The notes under the pieces were generated by a model. The model ran no database searches. It worked only from the letters and a program-made list of their open reading frames with translations, and was not told the origin of the DNA. A DNA stretch of 64,000 bases from Solibacteraceae bacterium (GTDB taxonomy: Bacteria; Acidobacteriota; Terriglobia; Bryobacterales; Bryobacteraceae): positions 1-64,000 of the forward strand of contig JAJPJX010000060.1 of assembly GCA_021324015.1 (NCBI GenBank). Direction: 5' to 3'. Positions within the stretch are counted from its first letter, which is position 1; every line of letters begins with the position of its first letter. Below, one piece after another: positions 9,000 to 17,425 of this stretch. The translations under genes and the position numbers were made by a program.

Positions 9000-9686
9000 T
9001 CACGCTTCGTCTCCCGGCGCCCGCAGGAACTGGTAGCCCATGCCGCGGATGGTCTTAATCAGCGGGCGGCTGGCTTCCAGCTTGCGGCGCAGATGGCTGA
9101 CGTGCATGTCGATCGAACGGTCGAAGGGCGTGGCCTTGCGGTTGTACAGGCTTTCCATCAGATTGTCCCGGGAAACCACCCGGCCGGCGCCCTGCATCAG
9201 CAGCTCGAGAATGTCGAATTCGAAGGTGGTCAGCTCGATCGGCTTGCCGTCCACCAGCACCTCACGGGTACCCGGATCGAGCACCACGCCGTTGACCTCG
9301 AGCCGGCCGGAGGCGGCTTCCGCGCGGGGTTCGTAGCGCCGCAGGATGGCTCGCACGCGCGCGACCAATTCCCGCGGGTTGAACGGCTTGGGCAGGTAGT
9401 CGTCGGCTCCCAGCTCCAGCCCGATAATACGGTCCACATCCTCTCCCCGGGCGGTCAACATGAGCACAGGGATGCGGCTCTGTTTACGCAGCCGCCGCAG
9501 GATCTCGAAGCCGTCCAGGCCCGGAAGCATGACGTCCAGGACCACCAGGTCGCATTGTCCTTCGAGTGCCCGGTTCAGGCCCTGCCATCCTTCGTGGCGG
9601 GCCTCGACGCGGAAACCTTCCCGCGCCAGCAGTTCTCCCAACAGCGCGCAGAGTTCCACGTCATCATCGATGAGCAGGATGCGCAC
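9000..9686 (-). CDS. Response regulator, OmpR/CpxR family
   Basis: A 228-residue DNA-binding regulator. The receiver domain (1-115) has the acidic pocket IDDD, the phosphoacceptor Asp51 in VVLDVMLPG and Lys in PKPF. A winged-helix output domain follows, with VSHLRRKLE and TIRGMGYQF. The GTG start at 9686 places MRILLIDDD at the N-terminus as in the family; the in-frame extension to 9743 is not receiver-like. It probably controls the envelope-related genes sensed by the kinase encoded downstream. Confidence 0.95.
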   Translation of the reverse strand: MRILLIDDDVELCALLGELLAREGFRVEARHEGWQGLNRALEGQCDLVVLDVMLPGLDGFEILRRLRKQSRIPVLMLTARGEDVDRIIGLELGADDYLPKPFNPRELVARVRAILRRYEPRAEAASGRLEVNGVVLDPGTREVLVDGKPIELTTFEFDILELLMQGAGRVVSRDNLMESLYNRKATPFDRSIDMHVSHLRRKLEASRPLIKTIRGMGYQFLRAPGDEA

Positions 9687-9750
9687 GGCTCGAATGTAAC
9701 ACGATTGCCCGCAGGGGGGTGTAAGACATTGTAAGAAAGCCAATAACGCG

Positions 9751-10860
9751 CTAGCGGGGGCGGCCGATGCGGCACAGCGGATCGCCGATTACAATGTTCA
9801 TCCAGCTCAGGCCGGGAATCGCCAGGTAGTAGCTCTCGGCCAGGTTCCGGCCGCTGTAATACGCCGGGAACAGATAATTCGGGCGAGGCGTAGCAGCCAG
9901 GAAGGGCTCGTCGACATGGCCGGATGCCCCGGTGGCGCCCTCGTGGATGTAGTCGGCGGCCAGGCTTTGCGGAGAACCCGCAAAGAAATGCGCCGGATCC
10001 TTCCAGGTGGTGATATTCCAGGTGTCCGGGGGCCGGTGGAAGGTGCGGCCGTCAGTGGAGACGAACTCGGTGACGATGGCCCCAGGCAGCCAGTGGAACC
10101 CCAGCATGCGGCGGTGGCGGTTGGAGTCGTTCGAGCCCCACGAGGCATAACCGATCACGTCGCTCAGGCCGTAAAGCACGCGGCTGGTTTCGTCCACGAG
10201 CACGCGGCCGGCCGGCAGTTGCGCCGCCGCCTGCCGCAGCCAGTCGTTGCCCGGGCCGCTTTCCGCGGAGTTCAGATCCAGCACGAACTTCCCCCGATTG
10301 CGGGCTCTCAACGAGCTGTCGATCATTCCCTGGATGTCCGCGAAATCGTATCCCGCAAGGCGCGTTACCAGGTAGATGGGAAAGCGGGGGTGCCGGAACG
10401 GCTCCGCGGTCTTTCCGAAAAACGGATTGGGCACCATTCCCGCCCGGGCGACCTTCATCCCTTTGGCCTTGGCGTAGAGGAGCGTCAATTCGGAATCCAC
10501 CGCCGCAGTCTCCGAAGAAGGGCCGTGGCCGGGACCGGTGACCCGCAGGGGCACGCCGATCGTGGTAGCGATATACAGAACCTGTTCCTGGAGGCCGTTT
10601 TTTTCCAGACAGGCAGCCACCGGCCGCTCCACGTCCGTTTCATAGACCTCCCGGGAGACGGCCTCCTCGGAGGTCACATTCAGGCGGCAGACATTTTTGA
10701 GGGGGATGGACCGCTTGTGGACATAATAATCACCCACCCGGCGGGAGAGGCTGTCCGCCTGGTTCACCACCAGCAGGACGCTATTCGCGCTTTGCGCCGG
10801 CAGCCACTGGGGGACCATCAGGAGGGCGGAGAAGACCGGCACCCAGCCAGGAAAACGCAC
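9751..10860 (-). CDS. TIGR03790 family exported protein
   Basis: A 369-residue protein with signal peptide MRFPGWVPVFSALLMVPQWLPAQS. The start VLLVVNQADSLSRRVGDYY followed by a strand ending KNVCRLNV, and later VIGYASWGSND, match TIGR03790, a family common in Acidobacteriota and Planctomycetota with no established activity. The gene is on the minus strand and is separate from the two-component operon, whose start lies 64 bases away. Confidence 0.85.
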   Translation of the reverse strand: MRFPGWVPVFSALLMVPQWLPAQSANSVLLVVNQADSLSRRVGDYYVHKRSIPLKNVCRLNVTSEEAVSREVYETDVERPVAACLEKNGLQEQVLYIATTIGVPLRVTGPGHGPSSETAAVDSELTLLYAKAKGMKVARAGMVPNPFFGKTAEPFRHPRFPIYLVTRLAGYDFADIQGMIDSSLRARNRGKFVLDLNSAESGPGNDWLRQAAAQLPAGRVLVDETSRVLYGLSDVIGYASWGSNDSNRHRRMLGFHWLPGAIVTEFVSTDGRTFHRPPDTWNITTWKDPAHFFAGSPQSLAADYIHEGATGASGHVDEPFLAATPRPNYLFPAYYSGRNLAESYYLAIPGLSWMNIVIGDPLCRIGRPR

Positions 10861-10918
10861 CTAATTTTCCGACTCTGGGGGACCACCCCGAAGATTCGGC
10901 GGAAGCATGAATTCAGGG

Positions 10919-10924
10919 TATAAT
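10919..10924 (+). promoter_or_regulatory. Possible -10 box (TATAAT) upstream of the LysR gene
   Basis: A perfect TATAAT lies in the 309-base gap between the TIGR03790 gene and the LysR regulator. No good -35 box stands 17 bases upstream. It lies about 245 bases before the LysR start, so a long leader would be implied. The rest of the gap holds nothing I recognise. Confidence 0.3.
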
Positions 10925-11169
10925 CGGAGCGGTTACGGCGCAACCGGCGGAATGCGGCGCCGGGTAGGAGGTGCGGTGCTTCACCCGCTGAACGGGCGGC
11001 TACGGCATTCCACGGTACTCTCCAACCGCACCACCCGGGCGCCTTCTGTTACAATACTTACCAAAGCCGGCACGGAGAGGGAAATTCATTATTTCTATCC
11101 TTCCGATTCACAATTTGTTTCGGCGGCGGATCTCAGGGCGTGCCGGGCGGGCGAGGCAGTCAAGTTGTC

Positions 11170-12102
11170 ATGGACTTTGACCAACTGCACACATTCCTTG
11201 AGATCGTCCGGCTGAAGAGCTTTTCGAAGGCAGCCCAAACCTGCTATCGGACCCAGCCGGCCATCAGCGCCCAGGTGCGCCAGTTGGAGCAGGAACTCAA
11301 AACCTCGCTTTTCGAGCGTTTCGGCAGCCGCATTTCCCTGACCACGGCCGGCAAGATTTTCGCCGGTTATGCCGAGCGGCTGTTGGATCTGCGGCGCCAG
11401 GCGCAGGACGCCATCAACGAACTGGAGCGCAATCCCCGCGGGGAACTGGTCATCGCCGCCAACGAAGCCACCTGCATCTACGTGCTGCCGCGCGTGTTTT
11501 CGGAATACAGGCACCTCTTCCCGGCGGTACAGTTGCAGGTGGACCGCTCCTATGGTTCGCGGGTGGTGGAAGCGGTGATGGAGAACATCGCGGATTTTGG
11601 GCTGACGCAATTGCCGGTGGAGGAGAGGCGCCTGCAAGTGGTGACGATCCACCGCGACGAGATCCGCCTCATCGTGCCCGGGGGGCATCCGCTGGCCGAA
11701 CGCAAGTTCGTTCTGGCGCATGAGTTGTTAGGATATCCGCTGCTGCTCCCCAAGACCGGAAAGACCCGCTCGCGCCTGGATGCCTGGTTCGAGGTGGTGG
11801 AGGGAGAAATCTTCGTCTCCATGGAACTCGATTCCACGGAAATGATGAAGCGCTTCCTGATGGCCGGTTTGGGAATTTCGTTCCTGGCTCACTCCAACTG
11901 CCGCGAGGAAATCGAGGCTGGCGCGTTATGCGCCATTCCCCTCGGCCCGGAACCGATGGTACGCAGGCTCGGGCTCATCTATCGCAAAGACAAAGCGCTG
12001 TCGAAAGCTGCTTTGGGGTTTATTCAGGTGGTGCTGGAGAACCTGGAGGAGCGGCCCCTGCGGGAAAAGGCGAACCGGGCTCCGCAGGTATTGGCGGGGT
12101 AA
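11170..12102 (+). CDS. LysR family transcriptional regulator
   Basis: A 310-residue regulator. Residues 1-60 form the LysR winged helix (MDFDQLHTFLEIVRLKSFSKAA, then TQPAISAQVRQLE). Residues 90-300 form the periplasmic-binding-type effector domain, with LTQLPVEERRLQVVTIHRDE. The start at 11170 places MDFDQLHTF at the N-terminus, as usual in the family. A zinc-ribbon gene begins 3 bases after its stop, so the two are probably cotranscribed. No effector can be inferred from context; LysR proteins usually control a nearby or divergent gene, and the divergent neighbour is the TIGR03790 gene. Confidence 0.93.
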   Translation: MDFDQLHTFLEIVRLKSFSKAAQTCYRTQPAISAQVRQLEQELKTSLFERFGSRISLTTAGKIFAGYAERLLDLRRQAQDAINELERNPRGELVIAANEATCIYVLPRVFSEYRHLFPAVQLQVDRSYGSRVVEAVMENIADFGLTQLPVEERRLQVVTIHRDEIRLIVPGGHPLAERKFVLAHELLGYPLLLPKTGKTRSRLDAWFEVVEGEIFVSMELDSTEMMKRFLMAGLGISFLAHSNCREEIEAGALCAIPLGPEPMVRRLGLIYRKDKALSKAALGFIQVVLENLEERPLREKANRAPQVLAG

Positions 12103-12105
12103 GGC

Positions 12106-12546
12106 ATGATCTGCCGGCGCTGCAAAAAGAAGTTCGATCCCGGCGATACATCCGTCTGCCCGCACTGCGGGGAGGAGAACCCCCCGGCCACCTCGGGTGT
12201 GTTGAAGACTTCAACAATTCTGATTTCGGCAGGGAACCTGGAAGCGGTTTATCGCTCGGTCAAGGACGTCCCAGTGTCGCTCCGCAAGAAACTGTTGAAG
12301 TCCACCAACGGGCTAAATTCGGCCACCATCCTGATCGCGGACCGGCGGGGAAGGCACGAGATCAACAAGGCCATCCGGAATCTGCCCTCTGCCATCCAGC
12401 AGCGCGTGCGTCAGTCGGTCATGGGAGAGGAGGCTGCCCCGGAGGGCCTTCAGTGGCTTACGCCCACCGTGCGGCGCGCGGCCGCCGCTCTGCTTGGGGG
12501 CGGCGCCATTCTGGTCATCTGGCTGATCTTCACGCACCGGTGGTGA
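12106..12546 (+). CDS. Zinc-ribbon protein with C-terminal membrane anchor
   Basis: A 146-residue protein. Residues 1-25 form a zinc ribbon with two CxxC pairs (CRRC and CPHC). A middle region of about 80 residues is rich in charge (SVKDVPVSLRKKLLKS). The C-terminus has one hydrophobic helix, AALLGGGAILVIWLIF, so the zinc ribbon would face the cytosol on a tail anchor. It follows the LysR gene by 3 bases. No family name beyond zinc ribbon can be given. Confidence 0.75.
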   Translation: MICRRCKKKFDPGDTSVCPHCGEENPPATSGVLKTSTILISAGNLEAVYRSVKDVPVSLRKKLLKSTNGLNSATILIADRRGRHEINKAIRNLPSAIQQRVRQSVMGEEAAPEGLQWLTPTVRRAAAALLGGGAILVIWLIFTHRW

Positions 12547-12556
12547 CGGCGGCGTC

Positions 12557-12691
12557 CTAATAGACGGGCAGCGATCGGACGCCCGAATATACGGACACCA
12601 CCAGCACTGCCAGCAGCCCGAAAAACAACAGAGTGCCCAGGTAGTTCGCTATGTGCCCCCGGCTCAGGTGGGGTTGCAGCATCCGTCTCAC
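12557..12691 (-). CDS. Small single-span membrane protein (44 aa)
   Basis: A short minus-strand frame begins with GTG at 12691, preceded by AGGAGG with a 6-base spacer, and stops at 12557. The product starts MRRMLQPHLSRGHIANYLGT, continues with one hydrophobic helix (LLFFGLLAVLVVSVY) and ends SGVRSLPVY. An internal ATG at 12682 is an alternative start. It converges with the zinc-ribbon gene and is divergent from rfbD. The ribosome binding site and membrane helix make it credible; no family is recognised. Confidence 0.6.
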   Translation of the reverse strand: MRRMLQPHLSRGHIANYLGTLLFFGLLAVLVVSVYSGVRSLPVY

Positions 12692-12806
12692 GGTCCACCT
12701 CCTGCCTACAACTGGTTTTACGCGGGTCATCGGATCCGGGTTTCAAACCGCCCGGGGCGGTCCGTCTGGCAGTGCCGGCCGCCATGCGTTATTCTCAATG
12801 TTTTCT

Positions 12807-13688
12807 ATGACGCGAAAAGCGGTTGTGTTCGGGAGCGGCGGGCAACTGGGAATGGAGTTGGTGCGGGAGCTTACGGCGCGCGGCTATTCGACGTCCGGGT
12901 GGGACCGCGCCAGGCTGGACATCACCAGCGGCAGCCAAGTGGAGGAGGCGCTGGCCGAGTTCGATCCGGCGGTAGTCTTCAACGCCGCCGCCTATAACCA
13001 GGTGGATATCGCGGAGCAGGAGCCGCAGGCGGCTTTCGCGGTGAATGCGCTGGCGGTTCGCAACCTGGCCATGGCCTGCCGCCAGACCGATGCGCAGTTG
13101 GTGCACTTTTCGACCGACTACGTCTTTGACGGCACGGCCGGGCGCCCCTACACGGAAGCTGACCCCACGCATCCCCTGGGGGCTTACGCGGTCTCCAAGC
13201 TGGCCGGCGAACTGTTCGCCCAGGCCTACCTCGACAACGCGCTGGTGGTTCGCACCAGCGGCGTCTTCGGACCGGGAGGGCTCAAAACCGCCCGCGGCAA
13301 TTTCGTGGAACTCATGCTCCGGCTGGCTTCCGGCGGCCAGCCGATCCGCGTGGTGGAAGACTACGTGGCTTCCCCCACCTACGCGCCCGCCCTGGCGTCG
13401 CGCACCATCGACCTGGTGGAGCGCGGCCAATCCGGGATCTTCCATATCGGCGGGGGCACACCGATTTCCTGGTTCCGCTACGCACAACTGATCTTCCGGG
13501 TGGCTGGTCTCGATCCGGAACTGCACCCCACCAACGAGCGGGAATACCGCACGGTGGCCCGCCGCCCCAAGTTTTCGGCGCTGGCGAACGCCAAAATCGC
13601 GAGTCTGGGCCTGGAGCCCATGCCTCCCCTGGAGCAGGCGCTGGAGCAGTACTTCGCGGCCCGCCGCCGGCAGACCGTCAGCCAGTGA
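12807..13688 (+). CDS. rfbD: dTDP-4-dehydrorhamnose reductase
   Basis: A 293-residue member of the extended SDR family that reduces dTDP-4-keto-6-deoxymannose to dTDP-rhamnose, the last step of dTDP-L-rhamnose synthesis for surface polysaccharides. It has the NAD(P)-binding motif GSGGQLG near the N-terminus, the RfbD signature HFSTDYVFDG, the catalytic YAVSK and VVRTSGVFG. Its length matches the family. The start at 12807 is preferred; an in-frame ATG at 12798 is also possible. The other rhamnose-pathway genes are absent nearby. Its stop overlaps the GTG of the next gene. Confidence 0.92.
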   Translation: MTRKAVVFGSGGQLGMELVRELTARGYSTSGWDRARLDITSGSQVEEALAEFDPAVVFNAAAYNQVDIAEQEPQAAFAVNALAVRNLAMACRQTDAQLVHFSTDYVFDGTAGRPYTEADPTHPLGAYAVSKLAGELFAQAYLDNALVVRTSGVFGPGGLKTARGNFVELMLRLASGGQPIRVVEDYVASPTYAPALASRTIDLVERGQSGIFHIGGGTPISWFRYAQLIFRVAGLDPELHPTNEREYRTVARRPKFSALANAKIASLGLEPMPPLEQALEQYFAARRRQTVSQ

Positions 13689-14389
13689 CCCCCGACTTCC
13701 GCCTGGAACCCGCGGATCTGCTCGCGCTGCCGGGCGGGGAGTTTTTGATGGGGCAGGAGGATGGCCGGGATGAAGAGCGCCCGGTACACCGAGTCCGGGT
13801 GGCGCCGTTCCGCGTCTGCCGCTTCCAGGTGACCAACGCGGAGTACGACGCCTTCCGGCTGGCCACTGGGCGGGAAGCCTCCCCCTGGAGGGAGCGCCGA
13901 GAGTTCGGGTATCCCGGGCAGCCCGTGGTGGCGGTCAGTTGGCACGACGCCGAGGCCTATTGCCGGTGGCTTTCCGAGCGCTTCGGGACGCGCATCCGGC
14001 TGCCTTACGAAGCGGAGTGGGAGTATGCCGCCCGCGGCGGGCTGGAACAGTGTCTGTACCCTTGGGGAAACACGCCGGTCTTCGAGCGGGCAGACTACGC
14101 CGGGCGCTGGCGCAACGGACCCGAGCCGGTGGGCACCTCAGCGCCCAACGGTTTCGGCCTGTACGACGTGTGCGAGAACGTGCACGAATGGTGCGGGGAC
14201 TGGTATGACCCGTCCTGGTATGCGGCGTCGCCGGCGGAGAACCCCAGGGGACCGGAAACGGGCGCGCGCAAAGCTTCCCGCGGCGGCTCCTGGCGGCATC
14301 ACATCAAGATCGCGCGCTGCGCCGCGCGCAGCAGTATCCCGCCCGAGTTCTGCTATGCCGACTACGGCTTTCGGGTGGCGGCGGATTAG
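13685..14389 (+). CDS. SUMF1/formylglycine-generating-enzyme-like protein lacking the active-site cysteine pair
   Basis: A 234-residue protein with the SUMF1 C-type-lectin-like fold: VTNAEYDAF, PVVAVSWHDAEAYCRWL, RLPYEAEWEYAARGG, NGFGLYDVCENVHEWC and GFRVAAD. In true formylglycine-generating enzymes the stretch after GGS(Y/F) holds a Cys-x4-Cys copper/active-site pair before the RCAARS-like segment. Here GGSW is followed by only seven residues (RHHIKIA) before RCAARS, so that pair is missing. Other SUMF1-fold proteins act with different chemistry or as binding modules. The GTG start overlaps the rfbD stop (GTGA at 13685-13688), so the two are translationally coupled. The 3' end overlaps the convergent aminotransferase gene by 4 bases. 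Confidence 0.88.
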   Translation: MTPDFRLEPADLLALPGGEFLMGQEDGRDEERPVHRVRVAPFRVCRFQVTNAEYDAFRLATGREASPWRERREFGYPGQPVVAVSWHDAEAYCRWLSERFGTRIRLPYEAEWEYAARGGLEQCLYPWGNTPVFERADYAGRWRNGPEPVGTSAPNGFGLYDVCENVHEWCGDWYDPSWYAASPAENPRGPETGARKASRGGSWRHHIKIARCAARSSIPPEFCYADYGFRVAAD

Positions 14390-15570
14390 CGCGCCGCCGC
14401 GCCGAGAGCCTGCTCGGCGGCGGAGCGGCCGCTCTCCGTGGGGCGGAACCCTTCGGCCCGCAGCGCTCTTTCCAGCTTCTCCAGGATGAGCAGCACGTTT
14501 TCCGGGGTCGAAGAGGCGCCCATCAGGCCGATGCGGAACACTTTGCCGGCCAGCGGCCCGAACCCGCCCGCGATTTCGATGCCGTCCTCCTCCAGCAGCC
14601 GTTTGCGCACCTTGGCGTCGTCCACTCCCTCCGGGACGCGCGGCGTGTTGAGCGTCCACAGGCGGCGGCCTTCGGCCACGTGCATGCGCAGCCCCATCGC
14701 CTCGATCCCGGCGACGAAGGCCTGGTGATTGCGCCGGTGCCGATCCCAGCGCTTCTCGATACCCTCCTCGCGAATCAGCACCAGGGCTTCGCGAAGCGCG
14801 TACAGCATGGTGGCCGACGCCGTGTGATGATACTTACGGCCGCTGTAATACGTGTCCAGCAGTTGGAGGTCCAGGTACCAGGAATGCGGCGGCGCCGGAC
14901 GCGTCCGCAGTCTTTCCAGGGCGCGCGGCGATACGGTAACCGGCGCCAGGCCCGGCGGGCAACTCAGGCCCTTCTGCGAGCAACTGTAGGCGATGTCGAT
15001 GCCGGTTTCGTCCACCAGCACGGGCATGCCTCCCAGCGAGGTGACGCAGTCCGCGATCACCACGGCATCGACTTCATGCGCCGCTTCGCAAATGGCTTTG
15101 CCCGGCTGGAACGCGCCCGCGGAAGTCTCGGCCTGCACGTAGGCCACCACGCGCGGTTTCTCGCGGCGGATGAACTCGCGGGCCTCCTGCTCGTCGAAGA
15201 CCTCGCCCCAGGGTTTTTCCAGGCGCACCACCTCGGCCCCCTGCCGCCGCGCCATCTCCGTGATGCGCTCGCAGAAGAAGCCGTTGACCAGCACCGCGAA
15301 TTTCCGCCCAGGTTCCGCGAAGTTGGCTACGGCGGCTTCCATTCCGGAACTGCCCGTGCCGGAGATGGCCAGGTTGAATGCGTTATTGGTCGAAAACACG
15401 TACCCCAGCAGCTTGCGGACCTCCTCGGCCACTTCGAAGAAATACGGATCCAGGTGTCCGACAATCGGCTGGGCCAGCGCCTGGTACACGCGCGGCGCCA
15501 CCATGCTGGGGCCCGGCCCCAGCAGCAGGCGTGCCGGCGGGCGGAGGGGAGGGTATTCTTCCTGCATCAT
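14386..15570 (-). CDS. PLP-dependent aminotransferase, alanine-glyoxylate/serine-pyruvate type
   Basis: A 394-residue fold-type I aminotransferase of class V. Visible features are LLLGPGPSMV at the N-terminus, ISGTGSSGMEAA for cofactor phosphate binding, ADCVTSLGG with the aspartate that contacts the pyridine nitrogen, and AYSCSQKG with the Schiff-base Lys200. The family moves an amino group between alanine or serine and glyoxylate or pyruvate; some members are purine-ureide transaminases, so the substrate is not certain. It is a soluble enzyme, encoded on the minus strand and convergent with the SUMF1 gene. Confidence 0.92.
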   Translation of the reverse strand: MMQEEYPPLRPPARLLLGPGPSMVAPRVYQALAQPIVGHLDPYFFEVAEEVRKLLGYVFSTNNAFNLAISGTGSSGMEAAVANFAEPGRKFAVLVNGFFCERITEMARRQGAEVVRLEKPWGEVFDEQEAREFIRREKPRVVAYVQAETSAGAFQPGKAICEAAHEVDAVVIADCVTSLGGMPVLVDETGIDIAYSCSQKGLSCPPGLAPVTVSPRALERLRTRPAPPHSWYLDLQLLDTYYSGRKYHHTASATMLYALREALVLIREEGIEKRWDRHRRNHQAFVAGIEAMGLRMHVAEGRRLWTLNTPRVPEGVDDAKVRKRLLEEDGIEIAGGFGPLAGKVFRIGLMGASSTPENVLLILEKLERALRAEGFRPTESGRSAAEQALGAAAR

Positions 15571-15598
15571 CCTTTCAGTGTAACAACCGGGCTTTTTC

Positions 15599-17206
15599 CT
15601 AGTCCGCGAAGCGGCGGAAGAAGCTGGCGGCCTTCCAGTGGGGCCGCTGAGGGTCGTTGGCCACCGATTCGGCGAGCATCCGCACCAAGCGGTTGAAGTC
15701 CGCCGCAGCCTGGAGGTCCACCGGTTGGCACAGATCGTCCGAAGGCGCGTGGTAGCGCTCCCGCAGCCACGTTTTGAAGATCTTTTCCTCGGGCGTGCCC
15801 CGGCGATATCCGTCTTTGAAGGCCAGGGACGGCACGCCGCTGCGAATGAAGCTGTACTGGTCGCTACGGATAAACGAGTTGCGCTGCGGCTCCGGGTCTT
15901 CCTGCACTCCTATCCCCAATTTTGCCGCAACTTCGCGAATGTGGTCTCCGAGGTCGGATTCTTCCAGGCCGTAGACCGTCACCAGGTGCAGCGGGTACAA
16001 CGGCAGGAACATGTCCACGTTCAGATCCGCCACGATGTGGCGCGTGTCTACAGTGGGATGGGTGGCAAAGTAACGCGAGCCCAGGAGTCCCTTCTCTTCA
16101 CCGGTGACGGCCAGAAAAAGCACGGAGCGGCGCAGCCGGGCCTTTTCGTGGTGGAGCGCGGCGGCGATATCGAGCAGGGTGGCCACGCCCGAAGCGTCAT
16201 CCATGGCGCCGTTGTAGATCGGATCCCCCTGAATGGGTTCGCCCACCCCAAGATGATCCAGGTGCGCCGAAAGAACCACGTATTCGTTTTCGAGCGCCGG
16301 GTCGGCGCCGGGCAGCAGCGCCACTACGTTCGGCGACTCGACTTCCGCGCGCTCCACCTCCACCTTGGCACGCAGGGATACCGGCAGGGGGAAGCGGGGC
16401 AGGGGCTTGCCGGCATCCGCCAGGGCTTGTAACTCCTCGAAGGTGTGCCCCGTGCCCGCCAGCAGTTTTTCCGCGCGGGCCGGGTTCCAGGTGGCCGCGA
16501 AGCGCAGGCCGTGGTCCTCTTCCGCACCGGAGGCGGCCAGGCTCATGGAAGTCTGGAAACGCGAGAGCGCCATACGGGCCCACGGGATATCCATATGGTG
16601 CGGGTCCGGAATCGCGATCGCGCCGAGTACCCCCGCGCGCTCCAGAAAACGGCCCCGCTCCGGCGCCGACTGGTAATGCGCCCGCAGAGGGCCGGAAATG
16701 TTCCCCGGGCTGCCTGCCAGGTAAACCACGATCTTGCCGCGCAGGTCCAGTCCGGCCAGGTCGTCATAATGCATTTCGGGCACGGTCAGGCCGTAGCCCG
16801 CAAACACCAGGCCCGCTTCCACGCGGGGAGCCGGATCGATGCGCGTGCTGATGACGGCGTCTTCGCCCAGCGCCAGCGGTTCGGCCGCTCCGTGGCGCAG
16901 CAGTTCCAGCCCGCAGCCTGTCTCGAGGATGCGCCGGGTGCGAAACTTCACCGGCTGGAAATAGCCGCCGGTCCCGGCCGCTTTCAGGCCCGCCCGTTCG
17001 AACTCGCCGGCCACGTACGCCGCCGCCTTGCGGTATCCCTCGCTGCCGGTGTTGCGGCCTTCCAGCTTGTCGTCCGCCAGATACTTTACGTAGGACCACC
17101 AGCGCCGGCCGTCGCCCGCGGACGGTGCGGCGGCCAGGGCCAGAGCCGCCAGGGCGGCGGGCAGCAATCGGCAAAGTGCGGCAACCAGCGGGGTGTGTTT
17201 CTTCAT
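15599..17206 (-). CDS. M28 family metallopeptidase, secreted
   Basis: A 535-residue exported aminopeptidase-like enzyme. The signal peptide MKKHTPLVAALCRLLPAALAALALAAAPSA decides the start at 17206. A PA-type insert lies at about 120-220. The dizinc site of M28 is complete: His in LSAHLDHLG, bridging Asp in GAMDDASG, the Glu pair in TGEEKGLLG, Asp in ADLNVDMF and His in RYHAPSDD. It would release N-terminal residues from peptides in the periplasm or outside the cell. A small zinc-ribbon gene lies 11 bases upstream on the same strand. Confidence 0.93.
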   Translation of the reverse strand: MKKHTPLVAALCRLLPAALAALALAAAPSAGDGRRWWSYVKYLADDKLEGRNTGSEGYRKAAAYVAGEFERAGLKAAGTGGYFQPVKFRTRRILETGCGLELLRHGAAEPLALGEDAVISTRIDPAPRVEAGLVFAGYGLTVPEMHYDDLAGLDLRGKIVVYLAGSPGNISGPLRAHYQSAPERGRFLERAGVLGAIAIPDPHHMDIPWARMALSRFQTSMSLAASGAEEDHGLRFAATWNPARAEKLLAGTGHTFEELQALADAGKPLPRFPLPVSLRAKVEVERAEVESPNVVALLPGADPALENEYVVLSAHLDHLGVGEPIQGDPIYNGAMDDASGVATLLDIAAALHHEKARLRRSVLFLAVTGEEKGLLGSRYFATHPTVDTRHIVADLNVDMFLPLYPLHLVTVYGLEESDLGDHIREVAAKLGIGVQEDPEPQRNSFIRSDQYSFIRSGVPSLAFKDGYRRGTPEEKIFKTWLRERYHAPSDDLCQPVDLQAAADFNRLVRMLAESVANDPQRPHWKAASFFRRFAD

Positions 17207-17217
17207 CGGGCGTCCGG

Positions 17218-17382
17218 TCAGTAGTAATCCGCGCAGCTCATGTAGTATCCGCACTTCTCGCACAGCAGTTTGCACTTGCGCGCGGTGAGGCGCGTGGAGC
17301 ACACCGGGCAGTAGAGCATGGGCTCCTCAGGCGGCGGGTTTTCCGCGTCCGCGCGCGGAGGCGTTGGTTGGGATTCCCTCAC
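17218..17382 (-). CDS. Small double-CxxC zinc-ribbon protein
   Basis: A product of about 54 residues from GTG at 17382: a Pro-rich, acidic N-terminus, then MLYCPVCSTRLTARKCKLLC, then EKCGYYMSCADYY at the end. Two Cys pairs (CPVC and CEKC) suggest one zinc ribbon. The ATG at 17319 is an alternative start giving about 33 residues. It precedes the M28 gene by 11 bases and diverges from the gamma-glutamyltransferase-like gene. Function unknown. Confidence 0.6.
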   Translation of the reverse strand: MRESQPTPPRADAENPPPEEPMLYCPVCSTRLTARKCKLLCEKCGYYMSCADYY

Positions 17383-17425
17383 AGGCCGATCGCTATTATA
17401 GCGGAGGGCGTAGAATGAAGGGACT

